Under the pieces are notes generated by a model. It saw only the letters and a program-made list of their open reading frames with translations. It had not been told where the DNA came from and ran no database searches. Positions 21,375 to 30,825 of a stretch of 64,000 bases of DNA are shown piece by piece. Numbering within the stretch: position 1 is the first letter of the stretch; every line of letters begins with the position of its first letter. Origin of the DNA: Bordetella flabilis (lineage in GTDB: Bacteria; Pseudomonadota; Gammaproteobacteria; Burkholderiales; Burkholderiaceae_B); contig NZ_CP016172.1 in the NCBI RefSeq assembly GCF_001676725.1, forward strand, positions 4,836,001-4,900,000, written 5' to 3'. Made by a program: the position numbers and the translations under genes.

Positions 21375-22790
21375 ATGCAAGAACACATCCTCGCGTGCGA
21401 CGGCGACGACGCCGCCGCACCTGTTTCCGATTCCCCCCGCAAGCTCTTCATCCGCACCTTCGGCTGCCAGATGAACGAGTACGACTCCGACAAGATGGCC
21501 GATGTGCTGCGCGATGAGCAAGGCGTCGAGTTGACCGACACGCCGGAAGACGCGGACATCATCCTCTTCAACACCTGTTCGGTACGCGAAAAGGCACAGG
21601 AAAAAGTCTTCTCGGACCTCGGCCGCGTGCAGCACCTGAAGAAGAGCAAGCCTGGCCTGGTCATCGGCGTGGGCGGTTGCGTGGCCAGCCAGGAGGGCGA
21701 AGCCATCGTCAAGCGGGCGCCCTATGTGGATGTGGTGTTCGGACCGCAGACGCTGCACCGGCTGCCGGAGCTCATCCGCCAGCGCCGCGCGCAGGGTATC
21801 GCGCAAGTGGATATCAGCTTTCCGAGCATCGAAAAATTCGACGCCCTGCCGCCTCCCCGCGTGGACGGCGCGACAGCCTTCGTATCCATCATGGAAGGCT
21901 GCAGCAAGTATTGCAGCTTCTGCGTGGTGCCCTATACCCGCGGCGAGGAAGTATCGCGGCCTTTCGATGACATCCTGGTGGAGATCGCCGACCTGGCGGA
22001 CCAGGGCGTGAAGGAGGTCACCCTGCTGGGCCAGAACGTCAATGCCTATCGCGGCCGCCTGGGCGATGGCGACGAGATCGCCGACTTCGCCATGCTGCTG
22101 GAGTACGTGCACGACATCCCCGGCATCGAGCGCATCCGCTACACGACCTCGCATCCCAAGGAAATGACACCGCGCCTGATCCAGGCCTATGCGCGGCTGC
22201 CGAAGCTGGTGTCCTTTCTGCACCTGCCCGTCCAGGCGGGCAGCGACCGCGTGCTGGCCGCGATGAAGCGCGGCTACACCACGCTGGAATTCAAATCCAT
22301 CGTGCGGCGGCTGCGCGAAGCCCGGCCCACATTGACGCTGTCTTCGGACTTCATCGTGGGCTTCCCTGGTGAAACCGCGGAGGATTTCGAGAAGACCATG
22401 AAGCTGATCGACGACGTCGGCTTCGATACCTCGTTTTCCTTCGTCTATTCGCGCCGTCCCGGCACGCCCGCCGCGGACCTGACCGACGACACGCCGCAGA
22501 CCGTCAAGCTGCAGCGCCTGCAGCGGCTGCAGGCCCGTATCGCCGAACAGGCCGCCGCCATCGCCCAGGCCATGGTCGGCACCACCCAGCGCGTGCTGGT
22601 CGAGGGCCCCTCGCGCCGCGACCCCAATGAATTGATGGGGCGCACCGAAAACAACCGAATCGTCAATTTCCCCGCGCCGCCGCGCCTGGTGGGCCAGATG
22701 GTGGACGTCGTCATCACCCAGGCCTATCCCAATTCGCTGCGGGCCCGCGTCGCCATGGTGGACGCGGACGGCGCGGAGGCGGGCCGATGA
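21375..22790 (+). CDS. miaB: tRNA-2-methylthio-N6-dimethylallyladenosine synthase MiaB
   Basis: The 471-residue radical-SAM methylthiotransferase has the N-terminal UPF0004 domain with three cluster cysteines ([29 protein letters not shown]), the radical-SAM triad [16 protein letters not shown], and a C-terminal TRAM domain. It adds the 2-methylthio group to i6A37 of tRNAs. It heads a tight operon with phoH, overlapping it by 4 bases. A TAAAAT hexamer at 21324-21329 could be the -10 of its promoter. Confidence 0.96.
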   Translation: MQEHILACDGDDAAAPVSDSPRKLFIRTFGCQMNEYDSDKMADVLRDEQGVELTDTPEDADIILFNTCSVREKAQEKVFSDLGRVQHLKKSKPGLVIGVGGCVASQEGEAIVKRAPYVDVVFGPQTLHRLPELIRQRRAQGIAQVDISFPSIEKFDALPPPRVDGATAFVSIMEGCSKYCSFCVVPYTRGEEVSRPFDDILVEIADLADQGVKEVTLLGQNVNAYRGRLGDGDEIADFAMLLEYVHDIPGIERIRYTTSHPKEMTPRLIQAYARLPKLVSFLHLPVQAGSDRVLAAMKRGYTTLEFKSIVRRLREARPTLTLSSDFIVGFPGETAEDFEKTMKLIDDVGFDTSFSFVYSRRPGTPAADLTDDTPQTVKLQRLQRLQARIAEQAAAIAQAMVGTTQRVLVEGPSRRDPNELMGRTENNRIVNFPAPPRLVGQMVDVVITQAYPNSLRARVAMVDADGAEAGR

Positions 22791-23815
22791 ACGCCACGCG
22801 CGCACGTGCCCCGCGCCGCCAACCCACGGTGACCGTGCAGGTCAGCGGCGACAACGCCCATCTGGCCAATCTGTGCGGACCGCTGGACGAGAACCTGCGC
22901 CAGCTTGCCGACGGCCTGGCCGTGAAGCTATCGCGCCGCGGCAGCCGGGTCGTCGTCGAAGGCGAGCAGGCCGAACTGGCCGCGCAAGCCTTGCGCCGCT
23001 TCGACGAACAGGCCCAGCGCAAGCCGCTGTCGGTCGACGACATCCAGCTGGGCCTGGTGGAGATCGGCGTCGGGCGCGTCACGGAATCGCGCGGCGCGGA
23101 ACCGCTCCTGGACCCTGCCGCCCTGCCGCCCATGGACGACTACGGCGCCGGCCTGGCGCTGCGTACGCGCCGCTCCGACCTGCGCCCGCGCACGCCGCGC
23201 CAGCGCGACTACCTGGACAACATCCTCAAGCACGACATCACTTTCGGTGTCGGGCCCGCGGGAACGGGCAAAACCTGGCTGGCCGTGGCCTGCGCCATCG
23301 ACGCCATGGAACGCGACACGGTACAGCGGCTCATCCTGACGCGACCGGCGGTCGAAGCAGGCGAACGGCTGGGCTTCCTGCCCGGCGACCTGGCGCAGAA
23401 GGTCGACCCGTATCTGCGTCCGCTCTACGACGCCCTGTACGACCTGATGGGCTTCGACCGCGTCCAGCGTCTTTTCGAAAAGCAGACCATCGAAATCGCG
23501 CCGCTGGCCTATATGCGCGGCCGCACGCTGAACCATGCCTTCGTCATCCTGGACGAGGCCCAGAACACCACGCCGGAACAAATGAAGATGTTCCTGACGC
23601 GCATCGGCTTCGGCAGCAAGGCGGTGATCACCGGCGACCCCTCGCAGGTCGACCTGCCACGCGGCCAGCAAAGCGGGCTGGTGCACGCGCTGGGCGTGCT
23701 GGAGGAAGTCCAGGGCATCGCGACGACCCGCTTCACCAGCCGCGATGTGGTTCGCCACCCGCTGGTGGCCCGCATCGTGGACGCCTACGAGAGCGCGGCC
23801 GCCGACGAAAGCTGA
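22787..23815 (+). CDS. ybeZ: PhoH-like ATPase (YbeZ)
   Basis: The 342-residue protein has an N-terminal KH-like region and a PhoH ATPase domain with Walker [14 protein letters not shown], Walker [11 protein letters not shown] and the sensor segment [11 protein letters not shown]. YbeZ works with the endoribonuclease YbeY in rRNA maturation and ribosome quality control. The start overlaps the miaB stop by 4 bases and the stop lies 3 bases before ybeY, so the three genes are translated together. Confidence 0.94.
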   Translation: MNATRARAPRRQPTVTVQVSGDNAHLANLCGPLDENLRQLADGLAVKLSRRGSRVVVEGEQAELAAQALRRFDEQAQRKPLSVDDIQLGLVEIGVGRVTESRGAEPLLDPAALPPMDDYGAGLALRTRRSDLRPRTPRQRDYLDNILKHDITFGVGPAGTGKTWLAVACAIDAMERDTVQRLILTRPAVEAGERLGFLPGDLAQKVDPYLRPLYDALYDLMGFDRVQRLFEKQTIEIAPLAYMRGRTLNHAFVILDEAQNTTPEQMKMFLTRIGFGSKAVITGDPSQVDLPRGQQSGLVHALGVLEEVQGIATTRFTSRDVVRHPLVARIVDAYESAAADES

Positions 23816-23818
23816 GTC

Positions 23819-24292
23819 ATGATCCCGGCCCTGTCGCTGTCCGTCCAATACGCGGTGGACGCCCCGCTGCTGCCGCGCTGGCGCCTGCGGCGCTGGGTCG
23901 CCCGCGCCCTGGGTGCCGCCCGGGACGACGGCCTGCTGGATTTCCACGGCGCGCAGATCAGCCTGCGCGTGGTCGGGCAGGCCGAAGGCCGGCGACTGAA
24001 CCATGCCTACCGCGGACGCGACTACGCCACCAATGTGCTCACCTTCGAATACGGCGTGGGGCCCGACGCCGTGGCCCGTGGCGACATCGTGCTATGCCTG
24101 CCGGTGCTGAACCGGGAAGCCCGTGAACAGCGCAAGCCGCCGCTGGACCATGCCGCCCACCTCACCATCCACGGCACCCTGCACGCCCTGGGCTACGACC
24201 ACATCCGGGCGCGCGACGCCCGCCGCATGGAAACGCTGGAAACACGGGTGCTGGGCGACATGGGCATTGCCGATCCCTACGCGCCGCGTTGA
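23819..24292 (+). CDS. ybeY: Endoribonuclease YbeY
   Basis: The 157-residue protein carries the UPF0054 zinc motif [15 protein letters not shown] (three histidines) and the family [14 protein letters not shown] segment. YbeY is a single-strand RNase needed for 16S rRNA 3' end processing. It follows phoH by 3 bases and precedes corC by 90 bases. Confidence 0.94.
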   Translation: MIPALSLSVQYAVDAPLLPRWRLRRWVARALGAARDDGLLDFHGAQISLRVVGQAEGRRLNHAYRGRDYATNVLTFEYGVGPDAVARGDIVLCLPVLNREAREQRKPPLDHAAHLTIHGTLHALGYDHIRARDARRMETLETRVLGDMGIADPYAPR

Positions 24293-24382
24293 CCGGTTCT
24301 TGGGGTAATTCCCTCCATGCCGTTACAGAACCACCGTGCAACATCGGTTATGCTGATTTTTTTGTAACTTGTCCTCTGGACG

Positions 24383-25276
24383 ATGTCAGATCCTTACCCT
24401 GCGAACGACGCGGACACCCCGCGTCAATTGAAACCCGCCAACAAATCCCTGCTTGATCGCCTGCTGTCGCTGGTGCGACGCGAACCCGAAGACCGGGAAG
24501 GCATCAAGGCCATCCTGGAAGCCGCTCACGAGCGAGAACTCCTGGACGCCGAATCCTATGCCATGATCAAGGGCGCCCTGGCGGTGTCGGAGCGCACGGT
24601 AGGCGACATCATGGTGCCGCGCTCCCGCATGGATCTGCTGGACATCGCCCAGCCCCTGCCACGCCTGCTGTCCATCATCATCGACACCGCGCACTCGCGC
24701 TTCCCGGTGTTCGAGAACGACCGCGACAACATCATCGGCATACTCCTGGCGAAAGACCTGCTGCGCTGCATGCTGGAGCCGGATCTCGAACTGCGGTCGC
24801 TGGTGCGTCCCGCCGTGTTCATTCCGGAGTCCAAGCGCCTGAACGTGCTGCTGCACGATTTCCGCGCCAGCCGCAACCACCTGGCCATCGTCATCGACGA
24901 ACATGGCGGCATCGCCGGCCTGGTCAGCATGGAAGACGTGCTGGAGGAAATCGTCGGCGACATCGAAGATGAATTCGACGATGACCATGAAAGCACGGTG
25001 TTCGCCGAAGGCGAAGACCAATGGCGGGTGCTTGCCACGACCGACATCGACAAGTTCAATGAGATCTTCGGGGTGGCGCTGCCCGACGACGAATACGACA
25101 CCGTCGGCGGCTGGCTGGGTGGAGAACTGGGCCGCATCCCGCGCCGCGGCGATGCCGCCGAACGCCACGGCCTGCGCATCGAAGTCGTGCGCGCCGATCC
25201 GCGCCGCGCGCTGTGGCTGCGCGTAAAACGCCTGCCGCCCGAAGTGTCCGCCTCCCCTGTACGCGATACCGAATGA
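24383..25276 (+). CDS. corC: CBS-domain transporter-associated protein (CorC/YbeX)
   Basis: The 297-residue protein has two CBS domains (from [16 protein letters not shown] to about residue 195) and a C-terminal CorC_HlyC domain. It has no membrane helix, so it is the cytosolic CorC/YbeX type. In enterobacteria it is linked to magnesium/cobalt efflux and to ribosome-related functions with its neighbours. The gene overlaps lnt by 4 bases (ATGA). Confidence 0.92.
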   Translation: MSDPYPANDADTPRQLKPANKSLLDRLLSLVRREPEDREGIKAILEAAHERELLDAESYAMIKGALAVSERTVGDIMVPRSRMDLLDIAQPLPRLLSIIIDTAHSRFPVFENDRDNIIGILLAKDLLRCMLEPDLELRSLVRPAVFIPESKRLNVLLHDFRASRNHLAIVIDEHGGIAGLVSMEDVLEEIVGDIEDEFDDDHESTVFAEGEDQWRVLATTDIDKFNEIFGVALPDDEYDTVGGWLGGELGRIPRRGDAAERHGLRIEVVRADPRRALWLRVKRLPPEVSASPVRDTE

Positions 25277-26913
25277 AGACGTTGATCACGCGCTACCCGC
25301 GCGCCATGCGCGCGGCGGGCATGCTGGGCCTCGGCGCGGTGCAGGCGCTGACCTTCGCGCCCGGCCCCCTGCCCGACGGCATGCTGGCCGTGGTGCAGAT
25401 CCTGATGCTGGCCATACTGGCGCGGCGGCAGCTTACCGCCCCGTCCTGGCGCGACGCGCTGTGGGAGGGATGGCTCTATAGCTTCGGCTGCTATGCGCTG
25501 GGCCTGTACTGGATCTTCGTCAGCCTGCATGTTTATGGCGGCCTGGCCGTACCCCTCGCGGTGGCGGGCGTGCTGGCGCTGTCGGGTTTCATCGCCCTGT
25601 TTCCCGCGTTCGCGGGTGTGCTGGCGCGATGGCTGGCGCCCCTGGACGCCAACGCAACGCCGGCGCAGGCCTTGCGGGCCGCGCTCGCCTTCGCTTGCGC
25701 CTGGACTGCGCTGGAATGGGTGCGCGGCAGCCTGTGGACCGGCTTCCCGTGGCTGAACATCGGGTATGCGCAGGTAGACAGCCCCTTCGCCGGTTGGGCC
25801 CCCGTGGTCGGCGTGTACGGCGTGGCCTGGTTCGCCGCCTTCTCCGCCGCGGCGCTGGCCGCCCTGTGGCGTAGCGCGAACACGCCGCGCGACGCGCGCC
25901 ACGGCGCCGCGGCGGGACTGGCCGTGCTCGCCGCGCTGGCCGGCTGGGGCATCTCGTATATCGCGTGGGCCCGCCCGGACGGCGAGCCGCTCGCCGTGCG
26001 CCTGGTCCAGGGAAACATCGAACAGTCGCAGAAATTCGACCCGGCCCAGATGGAAAGAGGCCTTTTGCAGCACATGAACCTGGCCACCATGCCGCCGGCC
26101 GCCGGTGCGCCCGCGCCGCGCGTCATCATCCTGCCGGAAACCGTGCTGCCGGTCTTCCAGGACCAGCTCGATCCGCGCGCCTGGGACCTGTGGCGCCGCA
26201 TCGCGCAGGAGCGCGCCGCCACCATCGTCATGGGTATTCCGCTGCACCAACGCATCGGCGACGACGACCGCTATACCAATAGCGCCATCGGCCTGGACGG
26301 CAACACGCCGGTACAGGCGCTGCGGTCCGGCAACGTCGCCATGCGCTATGACAAGCGCCACCTGGTGCCCTGGGGCGAGTTCATCCCGCCCGGCTTCCAC
26401 TGGTTCGTGCGCATGCTCGACATCCCGCTGGGCGACTTCGACCGTGGCGACGCGCGCCAGGCTCCCTTTGACATCGCGGGCCAGCGGCTGGCCTTGAACA
26501 TTTGCTACGAAGACCTGTTCGGCGAAGAACTGCTGCCGGCGGTGCGCCCCGCGCCCGATGGCGGACCGGGTGCGTCCATCCTGGTGAACATCAGCAATCT
26601 CGGATGGTTCGGCGATACCTGGGCGCTGCGCCAGCACCTGCAGATCGGCCGCATGCGCACGCTGGAAACGGCGCGGCCCATGCTGGCCGCCACCAACACG
26701 GGGCTGACGGCGGCCATCGACGCCCACGGGCGGGTGACCGCGGAAGCGCCCGCCATGCAGGCCACCGTGCTGGAGACCACCGTGCAGGGCATGACCGGCC
26801 TGACGCCGTATGTGCGCACCGGCAACGCGACGGCCATGGGTCTGGTGGCGGCCGGGCTGCTGCTGCTGGCGGTATCGCGTGTTGTCGCCACGCGCAGGGT
26901 GGCAGCGGCGTGA
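25273..26913 (+). CDS. lnt: Apolipoprotein N-acyltransferase
   Basis: The 546-residue inner-membrane protein has about seven N-terminal helices and a periplasmic nitrilase-like domain with the catalytic triad E289 (IILPETVLP), K361 ([11 protein letters not shown]) and C411 ([11 protein letters not shown]), then a last C-terminal helix. It adds the third acyl chain to lipoproteins, and the two T6SS lipoproteins in this window would be substrates. The ATG overlapping the corC stop gives the usual N-terminus. Confidence 0.96.
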   Translation: MKTLITRYPRAMRAAGMLGLGAVQALTFAPGPLPDGMLAVVQILMLAILARRQLTAPSWRDALWEGWLYSFGCYALGLYWIFVSLHVYGGLAVPLAVAGVLALSGFIALFPAFAGVLARWLAPLDANATPAQALRAALAFACAWTALEWVRGSLWTGFPWLNIGYAQVDSPFAGWAPVVGVYGVAWFAAFSAAALAALWRSANTPRDARHGAAAGLAVLAALAGWGISYIAWARPDGEPLAVRLVQGNIEQSQKFDPAQMERGLLQHMNLATMPPAAGAPAPRVIILPETVLPVFQDQLDPRAWDLWRRIAQERAATIVMGIPLHQRIGDDDRYTNSAIGLDGNTPVQALRSGNVAMRYDKRHLVPWGEFIPPGFHWFVRMLDIPLGDFDRGDARQAPFDIAGQRLALNICYEDLFGEELLPAVRPAPDGGPGASILVNISNLGWFGDTWALRQHLQIGRMRTLETARPMLAATNTGLTAAIDAHGRVTAEAPAMQATVLETTVQGMTGLTPYVRTGNATAMGLVAAGLLLLAVSRVVATRRVAAA

Positions 26914-27037
26914 CGCCGGCGGCCAAGGCATCGAACCATACGAAGTCGGGACCTACTGCCCCGCACCCGGATGCCGCCGCACAGGGACGGGCCGTCGGCT
27001 CGCTCCCGCGCATGCAGGAGCAGGCCGGCGCAGCGCG

Positions 27038-28090
27038 CTAGGCCTCGCGCAATGGGAGGTCGGCGCCAGCCTGGCGCGCGGGCGACGACGGACCCGTTCC
27101 CACGCCGGTGTTCTCGATGAACGCCGCGATCTCCGCCATATCGTCCCCATCCAGTTCCAGCGACGCGGCGCCCAGCCAGCCATCCACCTGTGCCGGCCCG
27201 CGCGCGCCGACGATGGCGCCGGTGACGCCGGGCCAGGCCAGCGTCCAGGCGATGGCGGTGGCCGCCACTGTGCAGCCATGCCGCTCGGCCACCGGCTGCA
27301 ATGCATCGGCCAGCGCAAGATTGCGTCGCAGGTTATCGCCGGAGAATTCGGCATTGCGCGATCGCCAGTCGTCTGCCGGCAGGGCAGCGGCGCGCGCCTC
27401 GCTGAAATGCCCGGTCAGCAGTCCGGACTGCATGGGGCTGTAGACGATGACGCCCGTCTCGTGCTGCGCGCACCACGGCAGCAGGTCCGCCGCGGCGTCG
27501 CGGCGAATGGCGGAAAAAGGCGGCTGCAGGCTGTCGACATGGCCCAGCCGCTCCGAGTCCTCCAGTTGCGCCACGTTGTGGTTGGACAGTCCCACGGCGC
27601 GCACCTTGCCGGCCTGCTTCAGGTCCAGCAGCGTCTGCCAGTATTCCTCCAGCGACGTACCGTCCCCCGCAGGCCAATGCATCTGGTAAAGGTCGATGCG
27701 TTCGACACCCAGGCGCTTGAGCGAGGCATCCACCTCTGCCTGGATGCTGCGCGCGGCCCCGACCCGGCGCGGCGGCGCGGTCGGGCGGTCCTTGTCCCAC
27801 AACATGCCGCATTTCGTGAACACATACGGCCGCTCGCTGGCCGACATCCCTTTCAGGGCGCGCCCGACCAGTTCCTCGGAATGTCCCAGCCCGTAGACGG
27901 CCGCCGTGTCGATCCAGTTGATGCCGCGTGCGACGGCATGGCGTATGGCCGCGATGGAATCGGCATCGTCCTGGGCGCCCCAGCCGGCGGCCCACCCGCC
28001 GCCGCCGATCGCCCACGCACCGAAGCCGATGCGGGTGATGTTCATGCCGGTACGCCCGAGCGGCCGGGTTGGGAAGGATGTATGGCTCAT
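27038..28090 (-). CDS. Aldo/keto reductase
   Basis: The 350-residue protein has the AKR barrel with the catalytic tetrad in place: D and Y in NWIDTAAVYGLGHSEE, K in YVFTKCGML, and H in LYQMHWPA. Near the C-terminus, AIVGARGPAQVDG is the nucleotide-binding segment for NADPH. The substrate is unknown. The start has GGAGATCC upstream. It converges with lnt. Confidence 0.9.
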   Translation of the reverse strand: MSHTSFPTRPLGRTGMNITRIGFGAWAIGGGGWAAGWGAQDDADSIAAIRHAVARGINWIDTAAVYGLGHSEELVGRALKGMSASERPYVFTKCGMLWDKDRPTAPPRRVGAARSIQAEVDASLKRLGVERIDLYQMHWPAGDGTSLEEYWQTLLDLKQAGKVRAVGLSNHNVAQLEDSERLGHVDSLQPPFSAIRRDAAADLLPWCAQHETGVIVYSPMQSGLLTGHFSEARAAALPADDWRSRNAEFSGDNLRRNLALADALQPVAERHGCTVAATAIAWTLAWPGVTGAIVGARGPAQVDGWLGAASLELDGDDMAEIAAFIENTGVGTGPSSPARQAGADLPLREA

Positions 28091-28473
28091 GCGGATCTCC
28101 GTGTGTAGCAGTGGTCGATGGCGCGCAACGGCGGCGTCTCGCGACACGCCCGGGCCCATGTCCGGTGGAGCGTGCCGGGCCGGCGCACCATATGGAATTG
28201 CACCTTGTACGCAACATGGACATGATGCGACTCAGGGCTGAATGCGGCTTGAACGGGCCTTGGATCGGACTCCATCGGGCTTGGCTGGGCCCTGGGTCGG
28301 GGGCTGCGCCGGGCCTGCATTGGAGCTTGCGTTGACCTTGCGTCGGGCGCCGAGGGACGGGCCAACGTCCCCCGGCATCCGACGCGGTGGACGCTGCAAC
28401 ATGCCCCGCCCGGTCCCGAAACCGCCAGGGGCCGCGCCCGCGCGCCGGCATGCGACATGCCCGCCTGGCCAAC
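28091..28473. other. Non-coding stretch between the aldo/keto reductase and the tRNA operon promoter
   Basis: No convincing gene is seen here. The 5' side must hold the aldo/keto reductase promoter. The rest is GC-rich, with loosely repetitive GGGCCT and GGGCTT words at 28250-28340 but no clear unit. Open frames on both strands lack ribosome sites or recognisable protein features. Confidence 0.6.
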
Positions 28474-28502
28474 TTGCATGGCCAAAAATTCTCGTGCATA
28501 AT
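28474..28502 (+). promoter_or_regulatory. Sigma-70 type promoter for the tRNA operon
   Basis: TTGCAT (28474-28479) and CATAAT (28497-28502) are separated by exactly 17 bases. This is the best promoter-like sequence in the window. It faces the tRNA-Ala gene, whose 5' end is about 225 bases downstream. Confidence 0.6.
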
Positions 28503-28726
28503 CTCGTTTCTTCGCCAACGGCACAAACAAAAGCCGGCAAGAACAGTGCGCAGTAAGCCTTGGAATGGGCCCGAAACAGGCCCGAAACCAGCTCCAAAAA
28601 CCGGGTCGAAAGAGTCGATTGAAGAGAATTCCAAGGGCACGACATAGAGGTACCGGCAGAGCAGGAAGGCCAGTACCTGGTGTCTGTACCAAGCGCTGAA
28701 GTTGCAGGATTTTGCTTGGTGGATAC
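28503..28726 (+). other. Structured leader upstream of tRNA-Ala
   Basis: The predicted transcript leader holds a perfect 9-bp inverted repeat, CCTTGGAAT at 28558-28566 and ATTCCAAGG at 28628-28636, enclosing an 11-base near-exact direct repeat of GGCCCGAAAC. No open frame here looks coding. The leader could be a processed 5' piece of the tRNA precursor or an unannotated small RNA. Confidence 0.35.
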
Positions 28727-28802
<76 letters not shown>

Positions 28803-28829
28803 GTCGAAAGCGAAGCACTGTGGTTCAAG

Positions 28830-28905
28830 GTCCCCTTCGTCTAGAGGCCTAGGACATCACCCTTTCACGGTGAGTACAGGGGTTCGAATCCCCTAGGGGA
28901 CGCCA
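28830..28905 (+). tRNA. tRNA-Glu (anticodon TTC)
   Basis: This 76-nt cloverleaf has acceptor arms GTCCCCT and AGGGGAC, anticodon stem TCACC/GGTGA with loop CTTTCAC (anticodon TTC), T-loop GGTTCGAATCC and an encoded CCA. It follows tRNA-Ala by 27 bases. Confidence 0.96.
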
Positions 28906-29000
28906 GTTTCAGGCATGGGATTACCCAGGCCGGAAGCCGGCAAGGTTGCAAGTGCGATGTCACGGACGCCAGTCCGGGGATGTCGTCCTAATACCGCTGC

Positions 29001-29077
29001 GGAGCGGTAGTTCAGTTGGTTAGAATACCGGCCTGTCACGCCGGGGGTCGCGGGTTCGAGCCCCGTCCGCTCCGCCA
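29001..29077 (+). tRNA. tRNA-Asp (anticodon GTC)
   Basis: This 77-nt cloverleaf has acceptor arms GGAGCGG and CCGCTCC, anticodon loop CTGTCAC (anticodon GTC), T-loop GGTTCGAGCC and an encoded CCA. Asp tRNA is one of the targets of the queA/tgt pathway in this window. Last gene of the tRNA operon. Confidence 0.96.
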
Positions 29078-29116
29078 GAATTCCAGAACGATGATGACGT
29101 CATTGGTCAATGCCTA

Positions 29117-29140
29117 AGCCCCGGTCCGCCGGGGCTTTTT
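29117..29140 (+). terminator. Rho-independent terminator after the tRNA operon
   Basis: AGCCCCGG and CCGGGGCT form a perfect 8-bp stem around the loop TCCG, followed by five Ts. It lies 39 bases after tRNA-Asp and just before the 3' end of the convergent HD-domain gene. Confidence 0.88.
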
Positions 29141-29162
29141 GCTTATGCGGCCGACTAGTCGC

Positions 29163-29843
29163 TCATGCCATCCCTTCGAGCCGTCCCGTCCACTCGGATA
29201 CAAAGCGGTCTCGAAACTTGGCCAGCAGGTCGGCACGCTTGGTCGCCAGCGTGCGTCCGGCTTGCGTCTGCATCGCATCAGGCAAGCGGAGCAGCTTCTG
29301 CTCAATGTGATCGAGCGAGTACAGCATATCGTCCACCGGACGTTGCATCGCCAGGGGATCGCTATCGTGGGCGAGAGCGCAGTTCAATCGGCCCCCGATG
29401 TGGAACATGCGCGCCAGTCCGACCGCACCCAAGGCGTCGAGGCGGTCAGCGTCTTGCACCACTTTCGCTTCAATCGACCTTGGAGCGATCCCCGCAGAAT
29501 AACTATGGGCCTCGATCGCATGAGCGACATCGTCAAGGTATTCGGCGGGGTACCGCAGCTGCTTCAGCCGAACAACGGCTTCGGACGCCGATATCGAGGA
29601 CGCTTTCGCGCGATCGGGGTGATTCTTGGGGACATTGATAAGATCATGGAGATAGCATGCCGCCAAGACCACGAGGCCATTTGCATCCGTGGTCGAAGCC
29701 ATGATTTGACGCGCATTCGCCCACACTCTGTCCAGGTGATTGAGATCATGGGCGGAGTCGGTTCCAACGTATGTGGCGGCTAAGCGTCTCAGCCTCGGGC
29801 GCCATTCGGAGATCGTCGATTGCAGTTCGAGGTTGGCGTGCAT
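29163..29843 (-). CDS. HD-domain phosphohydrolase (YedJ-like)
   Basis: The 226-residue protein matches the E. coli YedJ type of HD protein. Metal-binding residues are visible as DSAHDLNHLDRVW, ACYLHDLINVPKNHP, IEAHSYSAGIAP and VQDADRLDALGAVGLARMF. Such enzymes hydrolyse phosphate esters, but the substrate is unknown. I chose the ATG at 29843 from the family N-terminus; ATGs at 29885 and 29888 are possible and none has a good ribosome site. The frame is open far upstream, over the hydrolase gene, and that part is a shadow. Confidence 0.85.
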   Translation of the reverse strand: MHANLELQSTISEWRPRLRRLAATYVGTDSAHDLNHLDRVWANARQIMASTTDANGLVVLAACYLHDLINVPKNHPDRAKASSISASEAVVRLKQLRYPAEYLDDVAHAIEAHSYSAGIAPRSIEAKVVQDADRLDALGAVGLARMFHIGGRLNCALAHDSDPLAMQRPVDDMLYSLDHIEQKLLRLPDAMQTQAGRTLATKRADLLAKFRDRFVSEWTGRLEGMA

Positions 29844-29948
29844 ATGAAGGGCGGCGCTATTAGCGCTCAGATGCAGGCTTTCCATCATACGGGACAAAAC
29901 TACCGCGATCTGGACCTCGATCGTCCTGGACGCGAACAGGAAACCATC

Positions 29949-30749
29949 ATGACGACCTGCAGAATCGGCGACCTGGAGCTGTATTACGAAGTCCATGGAG
30001 CCGGTGCGCCGATCGTCCTGATCGCCGGCTATACCTGCGATCACACGTTCTGGGACGCCATGGTGCCCGACCTGGCGCAGCATTTCCAGGTGGTGGTATT
30101 CGACAACAGGGCCGTTGGCCGCAGCAAAGATAACGGCAAGGCTTTTTCGATGGAAACCCTGGCCGATGACGCGGCGGGCCTGATCCGGCATCTTGGACTG
30201 TCGCGCCCCGCCCTGGTGGGGCAGTCCATGGGGGGCGCCATCGTGCAAACGATGCTCGCGCGGCACGCCGGCATCTGCGGGCAATGCGCCATCGTCAATT
30301 CCACCCGCTCGTTCAGCGCCACCACCCTGCTTGCCCTGGATACCTTGCTGGCATTGCGCCGCGCCGATGTGGATTTCGACCTCCAGGTCGATGTCGGCCT
30401 GCCCTGGTTTGCCGGCAAGGCGTGGCTGGCCATGCCGGGGAACATCGCCGCCTACAAGGACGTGCTCAGGAAGCATCCGGCGCCGCAGTCGCTCGCCGAT
30501 CAGGAGCGGCAGTTGCATGCGCTGAAGACCTTCGGCGCGGGGGCCGGCAACCGGCCATGGCCTTATCCGGCGCTCGTCGTGTCCTCCGAGGAAGATCTCA
30601 TCACCACGCCCGCGGAGGGCAAGGCGCTTGCGGCCAGCCTGGACGCAGCTTATGCCGAAATTCCCGGCGGGCATCCCAGCCCGATGGAGCAGCCCGTGAA
30701 GCTGGCGGGAATCCTGGCGGCCTTCTTCTCCGGAATGAAAGCGCGCTAG
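29949..30749 (+). CDS. Alpha/beta hydrolase
   Basis: The 266-residue protein has the alpha/beta hydrolase core: oxyanion-hole region PIVLIAGYTCDHTFWD, nucleophile elbow VGQSMGGAIVQ, and C-terminal catalytic histidine in EIPGGHPSPMEQP. The 3-oxoadipate enol-lactonase/pimeloyl-esterase-like branch is closest by layout. The substrate is unknown. AGGAAA lies 6-7 bases before the ATG. Its start is 105 bases from that of the divergent HD gene. Confidence 0.88.
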   Translation: MTTCRIGDLELYYEVHGAGAPIVLIAGYTCDHTFWDAMVPDLAQHFQVVVFDNRAVGRSKDNGKAFSMETLADDAAGLIRHLGLSRPALVGQSMGGAIVQTMLARHAGICGQCAIVNSTRSFSATTLLALDTLLALRRADVDFDLQVDVGLPWFAGKAWLAMPGNIAAYKDVLRKHPAPQSLADQERQLHALKTFGAGAGNRPWPYPALVVSSEEDLITTPAEGKALAASLDAAYAEIPGGHPSPMEQPVKLAGILAAFFSGMKAR

Positions 30750-30825
30750 CGTCGGCTCGGGCCGCGGCATCAGTCCACACACCCGAGCATCATCGCGGCG
30801 CCCTGCGGGGAGAGCCGGCGCCGAC

